Of a stretch of 64,000 nt of DNA, positions 1-7,168 are shown one piece after another. How positions within the stretch are numbered: position 1 is the stretch's first letter; the number at the start of each line of letters is the position of its first letter. The notes beneath the pieces were generated by a model, which saw only the letters and a list, made by a program, of their open reading frames with translations, was not told the DNA's origin and did not search any database. The translations under genes and the position numbers were made by a program. Origin of the DNA: Pandoraea pneumonica (GTDB taxonomy: Bacteria > Pseudomonadota > Gammaproteobacteria > Burkholderiales > Burkholderiaceae); NCBI RefSeq assembly GCF_902459645.1, contig NZ_CABPSK010000001.1, forward strand, positions 1,550,001 through 1,614,000, given 5' to 3'.

Positions 1-733
1 TCTGAATGCCGAGCTGTCGAAGGGCATTCGACGTCAGCGGATTCGATTGCAAGTTCAATTGCAGCGTGTTCATCACCTGCTGCGCGTTGCCTGCGACCTG
101 TACGACCTGCATGATTTGATTCATCGCGCCACCGGCACCGCCCGCCACGCTCTGGCCGAGATTGCCGTTGGGCGTATTCAATGCAATTTGCATGCCTGCG
201 GACGTGATCGCCACGCTCGCGCTCAAATTGCCCACCGTGGTTTGCGAGTTGGTCTGACCTTGTGCGCTGGTGGGCACCAATGTCGTCAGCGACACGCCGG
301 GGGCGTACTGGATGGTGGCCGTGTTGAGCGCGTTATTGGCATTGCCCGCCACTTGCGAGACCTGCGCCACGCCGTTGACCAGTACGCTGGCGGCGCCGGC
401 GACGGCCTGGGTAATTGGGGTGGTCGCGTTCACCACGCCCGGGATGATGCCGGTCGAGGCAGCGGTCTGGACTTGATAGCCCGTGTTGTTGGCGTTCTGG
501 TTCACACCGAGCACGCCGGTGGCCGCGAGACTGGCCCCGGTCGGCATTTGCCATTGCGACTGCATCACGAGCTGAAAGCCGGTGATCATGTTCTGCTGTG
601 CGTATTTGCCGGTGGCTTGTGCAAGCACGTCGTCACCGACGGCCTGCCAGCTATCGGGCACCACGCCCGACGCGAATGCCGGCACGGCACTCACAACGAA
701 CGGAATGGCCAGCATCGGGACGTAACGGTTCAT
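1..733 (-). CDS. Exported Gly/Asn/Gln-repeat protein, FapE/FapB-like, partial (runs off window)
   Basis: Reading the minus strand from the ATG at 733 gives 244 codons with no stop before the window edge, so the C-terminus is missing. Residues 1-21 form a signal peptide ending in a short AFA-type cleavage site. Three degenerate segments rich in V, N, Q, A and G follow at about residues 73-90 (GVLGVNQNANN), 121-138 (GVAQVSQVAGNANN) and 206-222 (IMQVVQVAGNAQQ). These match the repeat style of the two larger proteins upstream in the operon. The gene starts 12 bases after the stop of the C39 peptidase gene, so it is cotranscribed. By position it corresponds to fapE, but the repeat content is closer to a fibre subunit or an assembly partner. 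Function is inferred; the open frame and repeats are directly seen. Confidence 0.8.
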   Translation of the reverse strand, partial: MNRYVPMLAIPFVVSAVPAFASGVVPDSWQAVGDDVLAQATGKYAQQNMITGFQLVMQSQWQMPTGASLAATGVLGVNQNANNTGYQVQTAASTGIIPGVVNATTPITQAVAGAASVLVNGVAQVSQVAGNANNALNTATIQYAPGVSLTTLVPTSAQGQTNSQTTVGNLSASVAITSAGMQIALNTPNGNLGQSVAGGAGGAMNQIMQVVQVAGNAQQVMNTLQLNLQSNPLTSNALRQLGIQ

Positions 734-745
734 GATGTTCTGGTC

Positions 746-1456
746 TCAAAACAGGTTCGACCGGATGATGCCGAAGTCCACCATCGGGGTCGCTGTCGTC
801 CCGGTCGACAAGGCGCTGTCGCGCAACTTGATCGCCTGAGACTCGTTTCCTTTGAGTAGCGGAGAATCCTCCAGGAACGGCTTGCCGATCACCGCCAACA
901 CCAAGCCATTCCACTGCTTGGCAAAATCGGCCTGCTCGATAATTCGGTTGCCCAATGCGGGATCGGACACGAAGATGCGTCCGTCTTTCGCCGCCTTGAT
1001 GAGCACGAAGTGCTGATAACCGTTGACATCGATGAGCGCGATGACCGGAATCTTCAGGTCGTAAAGCGCATTGATGTCTACCTTGAAGCCACGCCCCTCG
1101 AGTCCGAGTGTCTCGACGAATTTCTTCATATCGAGCATCGAGAACCCATTCTTGATGACGGTCTCCGGATTGGAGAAGACCATCATTCGCTTGATCATTT
1201 CCGCCTCGGGAATATCGATCCCGTAGCCGTATTGCAGCAGCGTTGCGAGCGCTGCGGAACCACAACTGAAGTCGTACTGTTGCTGAACCAGATTCACGTA
1301 GTGCATCGATTTGAATGACCGCATCTTCTTGACCGCCGGTACACCAGTCGAAGAATCCAGGTTCACCGATGCATACTGCGCGTGCCCGGCCACGCTTGCG
1401 CACGCCAGAGCGCAAACAGTAGCGATCCGTACTACGGCACGACGCGCATCACTCAT
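746..1456 (-). CDS. Exported C39-family cysteine peptidase, FapD-like
   Basis: A 236-residue protein with a signal peptide (residues 1-27, ending AGHAQ) and a single peptidase C39 domain, without the ABC transporter parts of bacteriocin exporters. The catalytic triad is visible: Cys65 in DFSCGSAAL, His149 in YQHFVLI and Asp165 in SDPALGN. The domain covers about residues 55-195. In Pseudomonas the stand-alone C39 peptidase FapD is an essential part of the Fap amyloid operon, and the position here, directly after the large repeat protein, is the same. The start at 1456 is chosen because GAGGTG lies five bases upstream. An in-frame ATG at 1468 falls at the end of the upstream terminator's T-run and has no ribosome site. 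The processed substrate is unknown. Confidence 0.85.
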   Translation of the reverse strand: MSDARRAVVRIATVCALACASVAGHAQYASVNLDSSTGVPAVKKMRSFKSMHYVNLVQQQYDFSCGSAALATLLQYGYGIDIPEAEMIKRMMVFSNPETVIKNGFSMLDMKKFVETLGLEGRGFKVDINALYDLKIPVIALIDVNGYQHFVLIKAAKDGRIFVSDPALGNRIIEQADFAKQWNGLVLAVIGKPFLEDSPLLKGNESQAIKLRDSALSTGTTATPMVDFGIIRSNLF

Positions 1457-1466
1457 GACACACCTC

Positions 1467-1501
1467 ATGAAAAAACCGGTCCGGGAAGCCCCGGACCGGT
1501 T
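1467..1501 (-). terminator. Strong intra-operon terminator between repeat protein and C39 peptidase genes
   Basis: A perfect 12-bp inverted repeat (1474-1485 with 1490-1501, four-base loop) is followed on the minus strand by a run of six to seven T. It begins 8 bases after the stop codon of the large repeat protein and ends just before the start of the peptidase gene. There is no room for an obvious new promoter, so downstream genes probably depend on readthrough and are made at a lower level. Confidence 0.85.
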
Positions 1502-1508
1502 ATGCACT

Positions 1509-2888
1509 TCACTTGATTGCCGAGATTGCGAGGCTGTTGCTCTGGACGTTGCCGATACCCGATGCCACGTTCACACCGATGTTGCCGGTTGCGCCAGCCA
1601 GGGCACCTGCGCCCAGCGATGCCGTCGCGATGAAGTTGCCCGAAGCTGCCATACCGGCCTTTTGGTCGGTTTGCGCCGTCGAGTTAGCTGCACCACCCGA
1701 GTACCAGCCGCTTGCCCCTTGCGAGACAGCTGCGGCCAGGCCGTTTTGCTGCACGTTGCCGATACCCGATGCCACGTTCACACCGACGTTGCCGCTCGCA
1801 CCGGCAAGGGCACCATCACCCACGCTGGCGTTCACATAGTATTGCGAGAGGCTGGCCGAACCCTTCGACGACTGGTTCGCAAACACCTGAGCCGACGCAT
1901 ACACCGGCTGAGCATTGAGCGAAGCGATCGCGACGTTGTTGGCCTGTGCGTTGTCAGCACCTGCGGCCACGTTCACGCCCATGTTGCCGTTAGCACCGGC
2001 CAACGCACCGCTACCCAGCGTGGCACCCATCGTTTGGTACACAGCCGTGTTGGTGTGGTACGTGATCGCGCCCTTTTCCCACGTCGTTGCCATCGTGTAG
2101 GTATTCGAGAAGCCCCACAGAGCACCGGCGGCAATCGACGCCGAGTTGACCGACGCGCTGCCTTCATCGACATTGGCGTGGAACGCCGCATCGAAGCTCT
2201 TCTGGGTATTCAGGAACCCACCGGCGAGGAAGCCTGCGGCCGACTGCGACTGCTGACCGTAAGCGTAGCCGCCCCAGATCGAGCCTTGACCGGCACCTGC
2301 GTTACCAACGATGTAGCCGCCATAGAGTGCGAGGCCACCCGGCAGCGGAAGAACGCCGCCACCGATGATGCCGCCAGCGGCAGCAATGTTGGAATACTGA
2401 TACCCGCCGCCAGCGATGAAGCCGCCCGAGCCGGAGCTCGACTGACCTGCGATGTAACCAGCGCCAGCCTGGAACGAGCTGTTCGTGTTCAGGTGGCCGT
2501 TGGCCGATGCATTGACCCACGAGTCGGTGTTGTTGAACGTCTTCGTGGTCACACCGCCGATGAGGTAGGCACCGCCGGTATCAGACACCGTGGTGGTCTT
2601 CGAGTCGACGCCATACGTCACGTGTCCCGTCGTGTAGTTGCCGAGCAGCGGCCCCTTCAGGTTCACGTTGTAGACGTCTACGGACTGGCTGCTTTGCACG
2701 ACAGCGTTGCCGGTGTTATCCACCGTGACGCAGCCGCGAATGCCGACCAGACCGAAGATGCCGACCAGGTTCAGCACGTTGGTTTCATTGCCGACGAATG
2801 AGAAGCTGTACTGCTCATGATGGGGTGACGCCATGGCGGTACCCGTTGCTACCAGCAGTGCCGCTGCTGCAATGGCTTTCGTTTTCAT
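1509..2888 (-). CDS. Secreted Gly/Ala/Asn-rich repeat protein, candidate major amyloid subunit (FapC-like)
   Basis: A 459-residue protein with a 20-residue signal peptide. Residues 21-125 are an unrecognised N-terminal domain containing the only cysteine (Cys53). Residues 135-260 are Gly/Ser/Tyr-rich low complexity. The C-terminal third holds three copies of a unit beginning GALAGAxGN and continuing GVNVAxGxxNxQxN, starting near residues 291, 356 and 425 and separated by 35-45-residue linkers. The last copy ends almost at the C-terminus. Three short repeats with long linkers is the plan of Fap fibre subunits. The C-terminal CxxC motif typical of Pseudomonas FapC is absent, so this is at best a distant relative. 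AAGGAG six bases upstream selects the ATG at 2888; the ATG at 2894 directly abuts that site. It precedes the C39 peptidase gene across a terminator, consistent with high subunit expression. Confidence 0.75.
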   Translation of the reverse strand: MKTKAIAAAALLVATGTAMASPHHEQYSFSFVGNETNVLNLVGIFGLVGIRGCVTVDNTGNAVVQSSQSVDVYNVNLKGPLLGNYTTGHVTYGVDSKTTTVSDTGGAYLIGGVTTKTFNNTDSWVNASANGHLNTNSSFQAGAGYIAGQSSSGSGGFIAGGGYQYSNIAAAGGIIGGGVLPLPGGLALYGGYIVGNAGAGQGSIWGGYAYGQQSQSAAGFLAGGFLNTQKSFDAAFHANVDEGSASVNSASIAAGALWGFSNTYTMATTWEKGAITYHTNTAVYQTMGATLGSGALAGANGNMGVNVAAGADNAQANNVAIASLNAQPVYASAQVFANQSSKGSASLSQYYVNASVGDGALAGASGNVGVNVASGIGNVQQNGLAAAVSQGASGWYSGGAANSTAQTDQKAGMAASGNFIATASLGAGALAGATGNIGVNVASGIGNVQSNSLAISAIK

Positions 2889-2918
2889 GACCATCTCCTT
2901 GACGAGAGAGTTACCCAG

Positions 2919-3569
2919 TTAAAAAGATGTGCCCGCCGGGGGACGGAGCACAAAAACATTTGCGGTTACATTGCCTATCCCAGCCGACTGGTTCACTTGC
3001 ACCACCCCGCTCGCGCCCCGGAAAGCGTCACCGGAAATGGACGCCGTACGGAACTGATCGTTGAGGTTGTCGTGCCCAGCCGGGCCACCCTTGGAGATCG
3101 CAGCGGATAGTGCCGTATCCGATACGCTCGCCACTCCAGTCGCATCGCCCATCACAATGACTGTGGCGTTGCGTTGAAGATTGCCGGCACCGCTCGCCTG
3201 GTTCACCTGCACCAGTCCGGACGTGCCTGAAAATGCGTTGCCTTGAATTGATGCGCTCGCAGCGCCTGTGGTGCTCGTGACGACTGCAGCCTGATTGGTA
3301 CTCGAGCCGCCGACGGTCACCGAACCGCCATTGACGATGATTGCGCTGTTGGCCTGTGCGTTATTCAAGCCAGCCGCCTGATTCACCGTCAGTGCGCCGG
3401 TTGCGCCCACTGCCACGCCGCCCTCGATGGTCGCGGTCGTACCCGCGAGCTGGCCGTTCACGATCCACACGTCTTCGGCCGATGCGCCGGTCGCGAAACC
3501 CGCGGCCAAGATCATGGCGACGGCCAGACTGACGCGATTCAGACGGCGGAGATTGCGATGGGCGCTCAT
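2919..3569 (-). CDS. Secreted three-repeat Asn/Gln protein, candidate minor amyloid subunit (FapB-like)
   Basis: A 216-residue protein with a signal peptide of about 31 residues (ending ASA). It carries three clear copies of a 24-residue repeat at residues 51-74, 111-134 and 181-204. Each contains a GxxGxxxVNQxxGxxNxxxN core (for example GVVQVNQSAGIGN). The linkers between copies are 36 and 46 residues and are rich in Ser, Thr, Ala and Val. The protein has no cysteine. The repeat is related to the one in the next gene but has VNQ where that has GVNV. The start codon overlaps the upstream gene's stop codon (ATGA), so translation is probably coupled. By gene order and size it would be the FapB (nucleator) counterpart. 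This is inference from architecture, not from a recognised close homologue. Confidence 0.72.
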   Translation of the reverse strand: MSAHRNLRRLNRVSLAVAMILAAGFATGASAEDVWIVNGQLAGTTATIEGGVAVGATGALTVNQAAGLNNAQANSAIIVNGGSVTVGGSSTNQAAVVTSTTGAASASIQGNAFSGTSGLVQVNQASGAGNLQRNATVIVMGDATGVASVSDTALSAAISKGGPAGHDNLNDQFRTASISGDAFRGASGVVQVNQSAGIGNVTANVFVLRPPAGTSF

Positions 3570-4066
3570 TTGGCGGCTCCTGCTGCACCCAAGCTCATCA
3601 GCGGCGCCAGGGCCGAACTGATGACCGACGGCACCAGCGTGCCGATGCTGCCCACCACGCCCGCACCACCGCCAACCGCACCGCCGACGCTCGACGCGTT
3701 GAGCGCGTTGCCGCCGCTAGCGTTACCCACCAGCACACCCATGACCGGACTGATACCGGATTGCACCGCGCCGGAAACCAAGCCGACCGAGCCACGGCCC
3801 GTCAACTCACCATCCGTTACTTGATTGACTGCCCCCATCGCGGAGCTGAACGGCCCCATCGGGAACGCAGGCACCGACACAGCGATCGGGTTTTCCACTC
3901 GCGGCAACCCACGGCCCACGTATTCCGGCCCGATGTTGCGCTCGACCACGATGTCGCCAGGGGCCGCCGGTTCAGCGCGTGCCGTGGCAGGAAGCAGTGC
4001 CGGGGCGAGTGCCAAGAGCATCGTGGCAAACCCGCTGGCAGCCTGCATCGCTGAAATGTTGATCAT
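3566..4066 (-). CDS. Small exported Gly/Val/Ser-rich protein of the amyloid-like operon
   Basis: A 166-residue protein. Residues 1-31 are a signal peptide (hydrophobic core MLLALAPALL, then ATARA). The mature part is Pro-rich at first (residues 33-70), then has the motif VTDGELTGRG at about 83-92, then Gly/Ser/Val/Ala-rich low complexity to the C-terminus. I do not recognise a family. The DGELxxRG motif resembles DDEQLGNQRG in the preceding gene, suggesting both proteins share a partner or processing step. The start at 4066 lies five bases after the upstream stop codon. The stop overlaps the next start by four bases. The longer frame to 4177 would lie inside the upstream gene and is not used. 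Confidence 0.65.
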   Translation of the reverse strand: MINISAMQAASGFATMLLALAPALLPATARAEPAAPGDIVVERNIGPEYVGRGLPRVENPIAVSVPAFPMGPFSSAMGAVNQVTDGELTGRGSVGLVSGAVQSGISPVMGVLVGNASGGNALNASSVGGAVGGGAGVVGSIGTLVPSVISSALAPLMSLGAAGAAK

Positions 4067-4071
4067 GTCGT

Positions 4072-4692
4072 TCACCGGGTGGTGTAGGTCACGCGGGTGA
4101 CCTGAACGTTGTTCACACCGTTCGACAGTTGCTGCGGACGCGGCGTCGGCGTCACAGCGCCGGGCAGTTCGTCCCACAGCGTCACGCCATTGGCGAGCGT
4201 CATGCCGGGTGACTTGACCATCGTGCCGCCCTGCAAATTGCGGCCGCGTTGGTTGCCGAGTTGTTCGTCGTCGATGCGCGCGGCGGCAAGCGGTACCTTG
4301 CTCAGGACGGCATCGTTGCTGCTATTCGTGCTGCTGTCGTCGCTGCTGGCGACGGCGGCGGGTTCGGTGGCCGATTCGGAGGCCGAGCCGTTGGCGACGT
4401 CATTCGTGCTGACGGCGGCCGGCGCTTGCATGGCGATCGGTGCAGCGGGCACGGCCACGTCAGCATCGCTGATCGGGGCTGCCGTCATCATGGGCGTCGA
4501 GAGCGTCATCGACTGCGGCACCATGGAGCCCGTGAGCATCGCAATCTGCATGAGCGGAGCGCGCAGTGCGGGTACTGCATCCTGCGCCTGCGCGGGTGCA
4601 GCGCACAGACCGAGTGCCACGACGATGGCAGCGCCCACGGCGCTCGCGCCTTGTCGTACTCGGTATTGCATTTCGGTGGTGAGAATTCGCAT
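4072..4692 (-). CDS. First gene of the amyloid-like operon: small exported Ala/Met/Ser-rich protein
   Basis: A 206-residue protein with an N-terminal signal peptide (about residues 1-36, ending AQAQ). The mature chain is rich in Ala, Met, Pro and Ser up to residue 130 and likely disordered. It then has the motif RIDDEQLGNQRGR (139-151) followed by a GG pair at 155-156, and ends in LSNGVNNVQVTRVTYTTR-type sequence. No family is recognised. It occupies the promoter-proximal place of fapA. The start at 4692 is set by AGGAGGG eight bases upstream and by the sigma-54 promoter at 4722-4737; the longer frame to 4740 would begin upstream of the transcription start. Confidence 0.65.
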   Translation of the reverse strand: MRILTTEMQYRVRQGASAVGAAIVVALGLCAAPAQAQDAVPALRAPLMQIAMLTGSMVPQSMTLSTPMMTAAPISDADVAVPAAPIAMQAPAAVSTNDVANGSASESATEPAAVASSDDSSTNSSNDAVLSKVPLAAARIDDEQLGNQRGRNLQGGTMVKSPGMTLANGVTLWDELPGAVTPTPRPQQLSNGVNNVQVTRVTYTTR

Positions 4693-4721
4693 CGCTGTGC
4701 CCTCCTTGCCCGGGTCTATAA

Positions 4722-4737
4722 AGCGACTTCCGTGCCA
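4722..4737 (-). promoter_or_regulatory. Sigma-54 (RpoN) -24/-12 promoter of the amyloid-like operon
   Basis: The minus strand reads TGGCACG, four bases, TCGCT. Compared with the consensus TGGCACG-N4-TTGC(A/T), the -24 box is perfect and the -12 box differs at one base. The invariant GG and GC pairs are present with the canonical ten-base spacing. The predicted transcription start is near 4711, leaving a leader of about 18 bases that contains the AGGAGGG ribosome site of the first gene. The adjacent sigma-54 activator gene fits as its regulator. Confidence 0.85.
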
Positions 4738-4740
4738 CAA

Positions 4741-5497
4741 CGCTCAAGTGCTTGAAAACATGGGGACTTTTATTTTCGAGAGGCGCGCGCGGCGGGTGCG
4801 TCGTCCGAAAACGTTTCAGCATTGATACGTGGGGGGGTTCCGGCCACTTTTGTCACGCTTGTGGCGTCGCCGGGAGACGTTCCGAACCACGAGGGATGTC
4901 GGCGTGGTCAACGACGTCTTTCGGAAATGCCCTATACACAAGGGTCTCGCGTGACAGATTTGCGGCAGAATCCGCCCGCTCCGCGTAAACGACATCGGAG
5001 CGTCACACGCGGCGCCGGGAAACACGAAGCCCGCGCGCGCCCCGGATGTTTCATCTTTGATGACTTCGCGGGTCTACCCGTAGCACCCGCCACCGCCAAA
5101 ACTTCGTACCCCTCTCGACATGTCCGCCACGTGACGACGCTGTGACCTCACCGTGATGGCAACGTGATGACACCGAGATGGCAGCGGCCATGCGCGCGCC
5201 GCCATCTCGACGTGCGATCCCTCGTGATTCGAGACAACGCAATGCGTACGGCAATACCCGCTGGGAGGCCCGCCCCACGGGCCTGCGGCGGCGCAACGTT
5301 TTTGGCGATGGCACGATTCGCGAATCGCGAATACGCGGGAAATTGGCGGGAAATCAGCAGGAAAATCGACGGGAAAATGCGGGGAAAAATGCGGCCCAAA
5401 GTCAGACGATCGAGGCGTTTCGTAGGGCGATGGCGACGGCATTTTTGTGCCGAGATGGATGGCATAACGTGCTGCCGACGCGGCATATTCAGGAGCC
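4741..5497. other. Long intergenic region between the activator gene and its putative target operon
   Basis: I find no convincing gene in these roughly 760 bases: the short open frames on either strand lack ribosome sites and recognisable protein character. The stretch probably holds upstream activator sites for the sigma-54 promoter at its left end. It includes a palindrome ATTCGCGAAT at 5316-5325 and a phased GGGAAA array at 5337-5388, described separately. Confidence 0.5.
5337..5388. repeat. Five helically phased GGGAAA/AGGAAA boxes
   Basis: GGAAA occurs at 5338, 5349, 5360, 5372 and 5383, that is at 11, 11, 12 and 11 base intervals, each followed by A or T and mostly preceded by G. The boxes face one side of the helix. 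They lie about 600 bases upstream of the sigma-54 promoter. They could be a protein-binding array or curved DNA; no known site is recognised. Confidence 0.55.
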
Positions 5498-5537
5498 CAA
5501 AAAGAAACGACCGCCCTGCTCATCACAGGACGGTCGC
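5498..5537 (-). terminator. Terminator of the sigma-54 activator gene
   Basis: A 10-bp stem with one G-T wobble (5509-5518 with 5526-5535) is followed on the minus strand by TTTCTTTTT. It lies about 20 bases after the activator's stop codon, so the activator is a single-gene transcript separate from the downstream operon. Confidence 0.8.
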
Positions 5538-5557
5538 CCTCTCTTCGCCAGAAGATA

Positions 5558-6919
5558 TCAGGCCGGCACGCCCGATTCGTCACCACGCAATCCATATCGA
5601 CACATCAGCCGATACAGGGTAATCCGAGAAATTCCCAACTCCGCCGCCACGTCGGTCAGACGATGACAGTGGCGCAACAATGCCTGCTCGATGGCAATTC
5701 GTTCGGCCTCCGTACGAATTTCTTCGAGCGTGCGAACCAGCGTCGGCACCCACGGCAACAGGTCGAGATCCTTCGCTGAAATCATGCGGCTGTCGGCCAT
5801 CACGATGGCACGGCGAACGCGGTTGATGAGCTCCCGGACATTGCCGGGCCAGTGGTATTCGTACATCGCCTGCACCGCGCACTGCGTGAAGCCGCGAATC
5901 TTGCGATGGTTATCGCCTTTGAATCGTTGCAGCACGTGGTGCGCCAGAATTTCGATGTCTTGCCCGCGCGCACGCAGCGGCGGTTCGTCGACGCGCAGCA
6001 CGCACAGGCGGTGATACAGATCGACGCGGAAACGCCCGTCTTTCACGGCTTCCTCGAGATCGACGTGCGTGGCCGAAATGACGCGCACGTTCACCGGAAT
6101 GACATCGTGGCCACCCAGACGCTCGATCGCGCCTTGTTGCAGAAAGCGCAGCAGACTGGCCTGGCTCTCGATCGGCAGGTCGCCGATTTCGTCGAGGAAC
6201 AACGTGCCGCCGTTGGCCGCTTCCACCCGGCCGATCTTGCGGGCGTTAGCCCCCGTGAAAGCGCCGCGCTCGTAGCCGAACAGTTCGGATTGCATCAGGT
6301 GCGGCGGAATCGCGCCGCAATTGATCGCGACGAACGGCCCCTTGGCACGCAAAGAGCGCTCGTGAATCGCCACCGCACTCAGTTCCTTGCCAGTGCCCGA
6401 TTCGCCCGAGATGAACACGGGCGCGTCGGTATTGGCCACTTTGCGGATGGTGCGAAACAGCAGTTGCATCGCCTCGCAGGTGCCGACCATTTCCTGATCG
6501 CCACCGACTTGCGGCGTGAAGATGACGGGCACCTCGGAGAGCGAGGCCATGCCCCAGGCGTGACCGATCGAATGCGCGAGCTGATCGTTCGTGCACGGGA
6601 CGTTCACATAGTCGAAGCAATAGTCGCGGATCAGCCGACGTACCGAAGTGGTCGTCAACTGTTGCGGATTCGTCGCAGCCACCCAGCCGACCGTTGCCGG
6701 CTGCATACAGGACTCAAACGCGCCCATCTCGCGATCGGTATAACCGCTCGCCAGGTCGATGAGTGCTGCGCTGGTAACCCCGGGATTGAGAATGCGACTG
6801 ACGTCGCTGGCGCTCTTGGCCGGCACAACCTGCCAGCCCTGCTCCCCCAAAAACGACAGCAAGCCGTCGTTGTGCTTTCGGGAAGCGTAAATCAGGGTGC
6901 GCCCGGTATCGTTAGCCAT
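5558..6919 (-). CDS. Sigma-54-dependent activator with degenerate receiver domain (VpsR/FleQ-like)
   Basis: A 453-residue bacterial enhancer-binding protein. Residues 1-125 resemble a receiver domain. Asp55 (ALIDL) lies near the usual phosphorylation position, but the conserved Lys near residue 105 is replaced by a VNVPC stretch, so phosphorylation may not be the signal. The AAA+ domain has Walker A GESGTGKE (172-179), the sigma-54-contacting GAFTGA loop (219-224) and Walker B GGTLFLDE (237-244). A Fis-type helix-turn-helix ends the protein (about 410-445). VpsR and FleQ, which share this plan, respond to cyclic-di-GMP and control biofilm matrix genes. Ligand binding here is inference. GGGAG nine bases upstream supports the ATG at 6919. 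It is encoded just upstream of an operon with a sigma-54 promoter, its likely target. Confidence 0.9.
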   Translation of the reverse strand: MANDTGRTLIYASRKHNDGLLSFLGEQGWQVVPAKSASDVSRILNPGVTSAALIDLASGYTDREMGAFESCMQPATVGWVAATNPQQLTTTSVRRLIRDYCFDYVNVPCTNDQLAHSIGHAWGMASLSEVPVIFTPQVGGDQEMVGTCEAMQLLFRTIRKVANTDAPVFISGESGTGKELSAVAIHERSLRAKGPFVAINCGAIPPHLMQSELFGYERGAFTGANARKIGRVEAANGGTLFLDEIGDLPIESQASLLRFLQQGAIERLGGHDVIPVNVRVISATHVDLEEAVKDGRFRVDLYHRLCVLRVDEPPLRARGQDIEILAHHVLQRFKGDNHRKIRGFTQCAVQAMYEYHWPGNVRELINRVRRAIVMADSRMISAKDLDLLPWVPTLVRTLEEIRTEAERIAIEQALLRHCHRLTDVAAELGISRITLYRLMCRYGLRGDESGVPA

Positions 6920-7168
6920 ACCTTAACTCCCTGCCTAAGCAGTGCCTGCGCGAGGTGACCGGGTTATTCGCCGGCTTGACGCTACAGGTATACGGCCCCA
7001 TGCCGCTTGAGAGTTATGGTCTGCCCCGTGTTCGCTGGGTCCCCGAGTCGGCAGGTTCAGTCTAGGAGGTAGGGATATGCCCAGAAATAGCGAGAAACAG
7101 CTAATCCGATTGGATGAGAGGAGCAGTACCTACGCGCAAACACCACGGGCGTCACGCCCGCGTCATGC

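Noticed and set aside
1-733. Partial gene as a FapF-type outer-membrane pore
   Set aside because: The visible 244 residues have no coiled coil or amphipathic beta-barrel pattern; they carry subunit-like Asn/Gln repeats.
47-859. A 270-codon plus-strand open frame at the left edge
   Set aside because: It is antisense to the exported repeat protein and C39 peptidase. Its translation is His/Arg-rich and typical of a shadow frame.
5337-5388. GGGAAA repeats as a CRISPR array
   Set aside because: The period is 11-12 bases, so there are no spacers of normal length, and there are no cas genes.
7146-7162. Possible terminator after recR
   Set aside because: CGGGCGTGACGCCCG is only a five-bp stem with a TGGTGTTTG tail, too weak to call.
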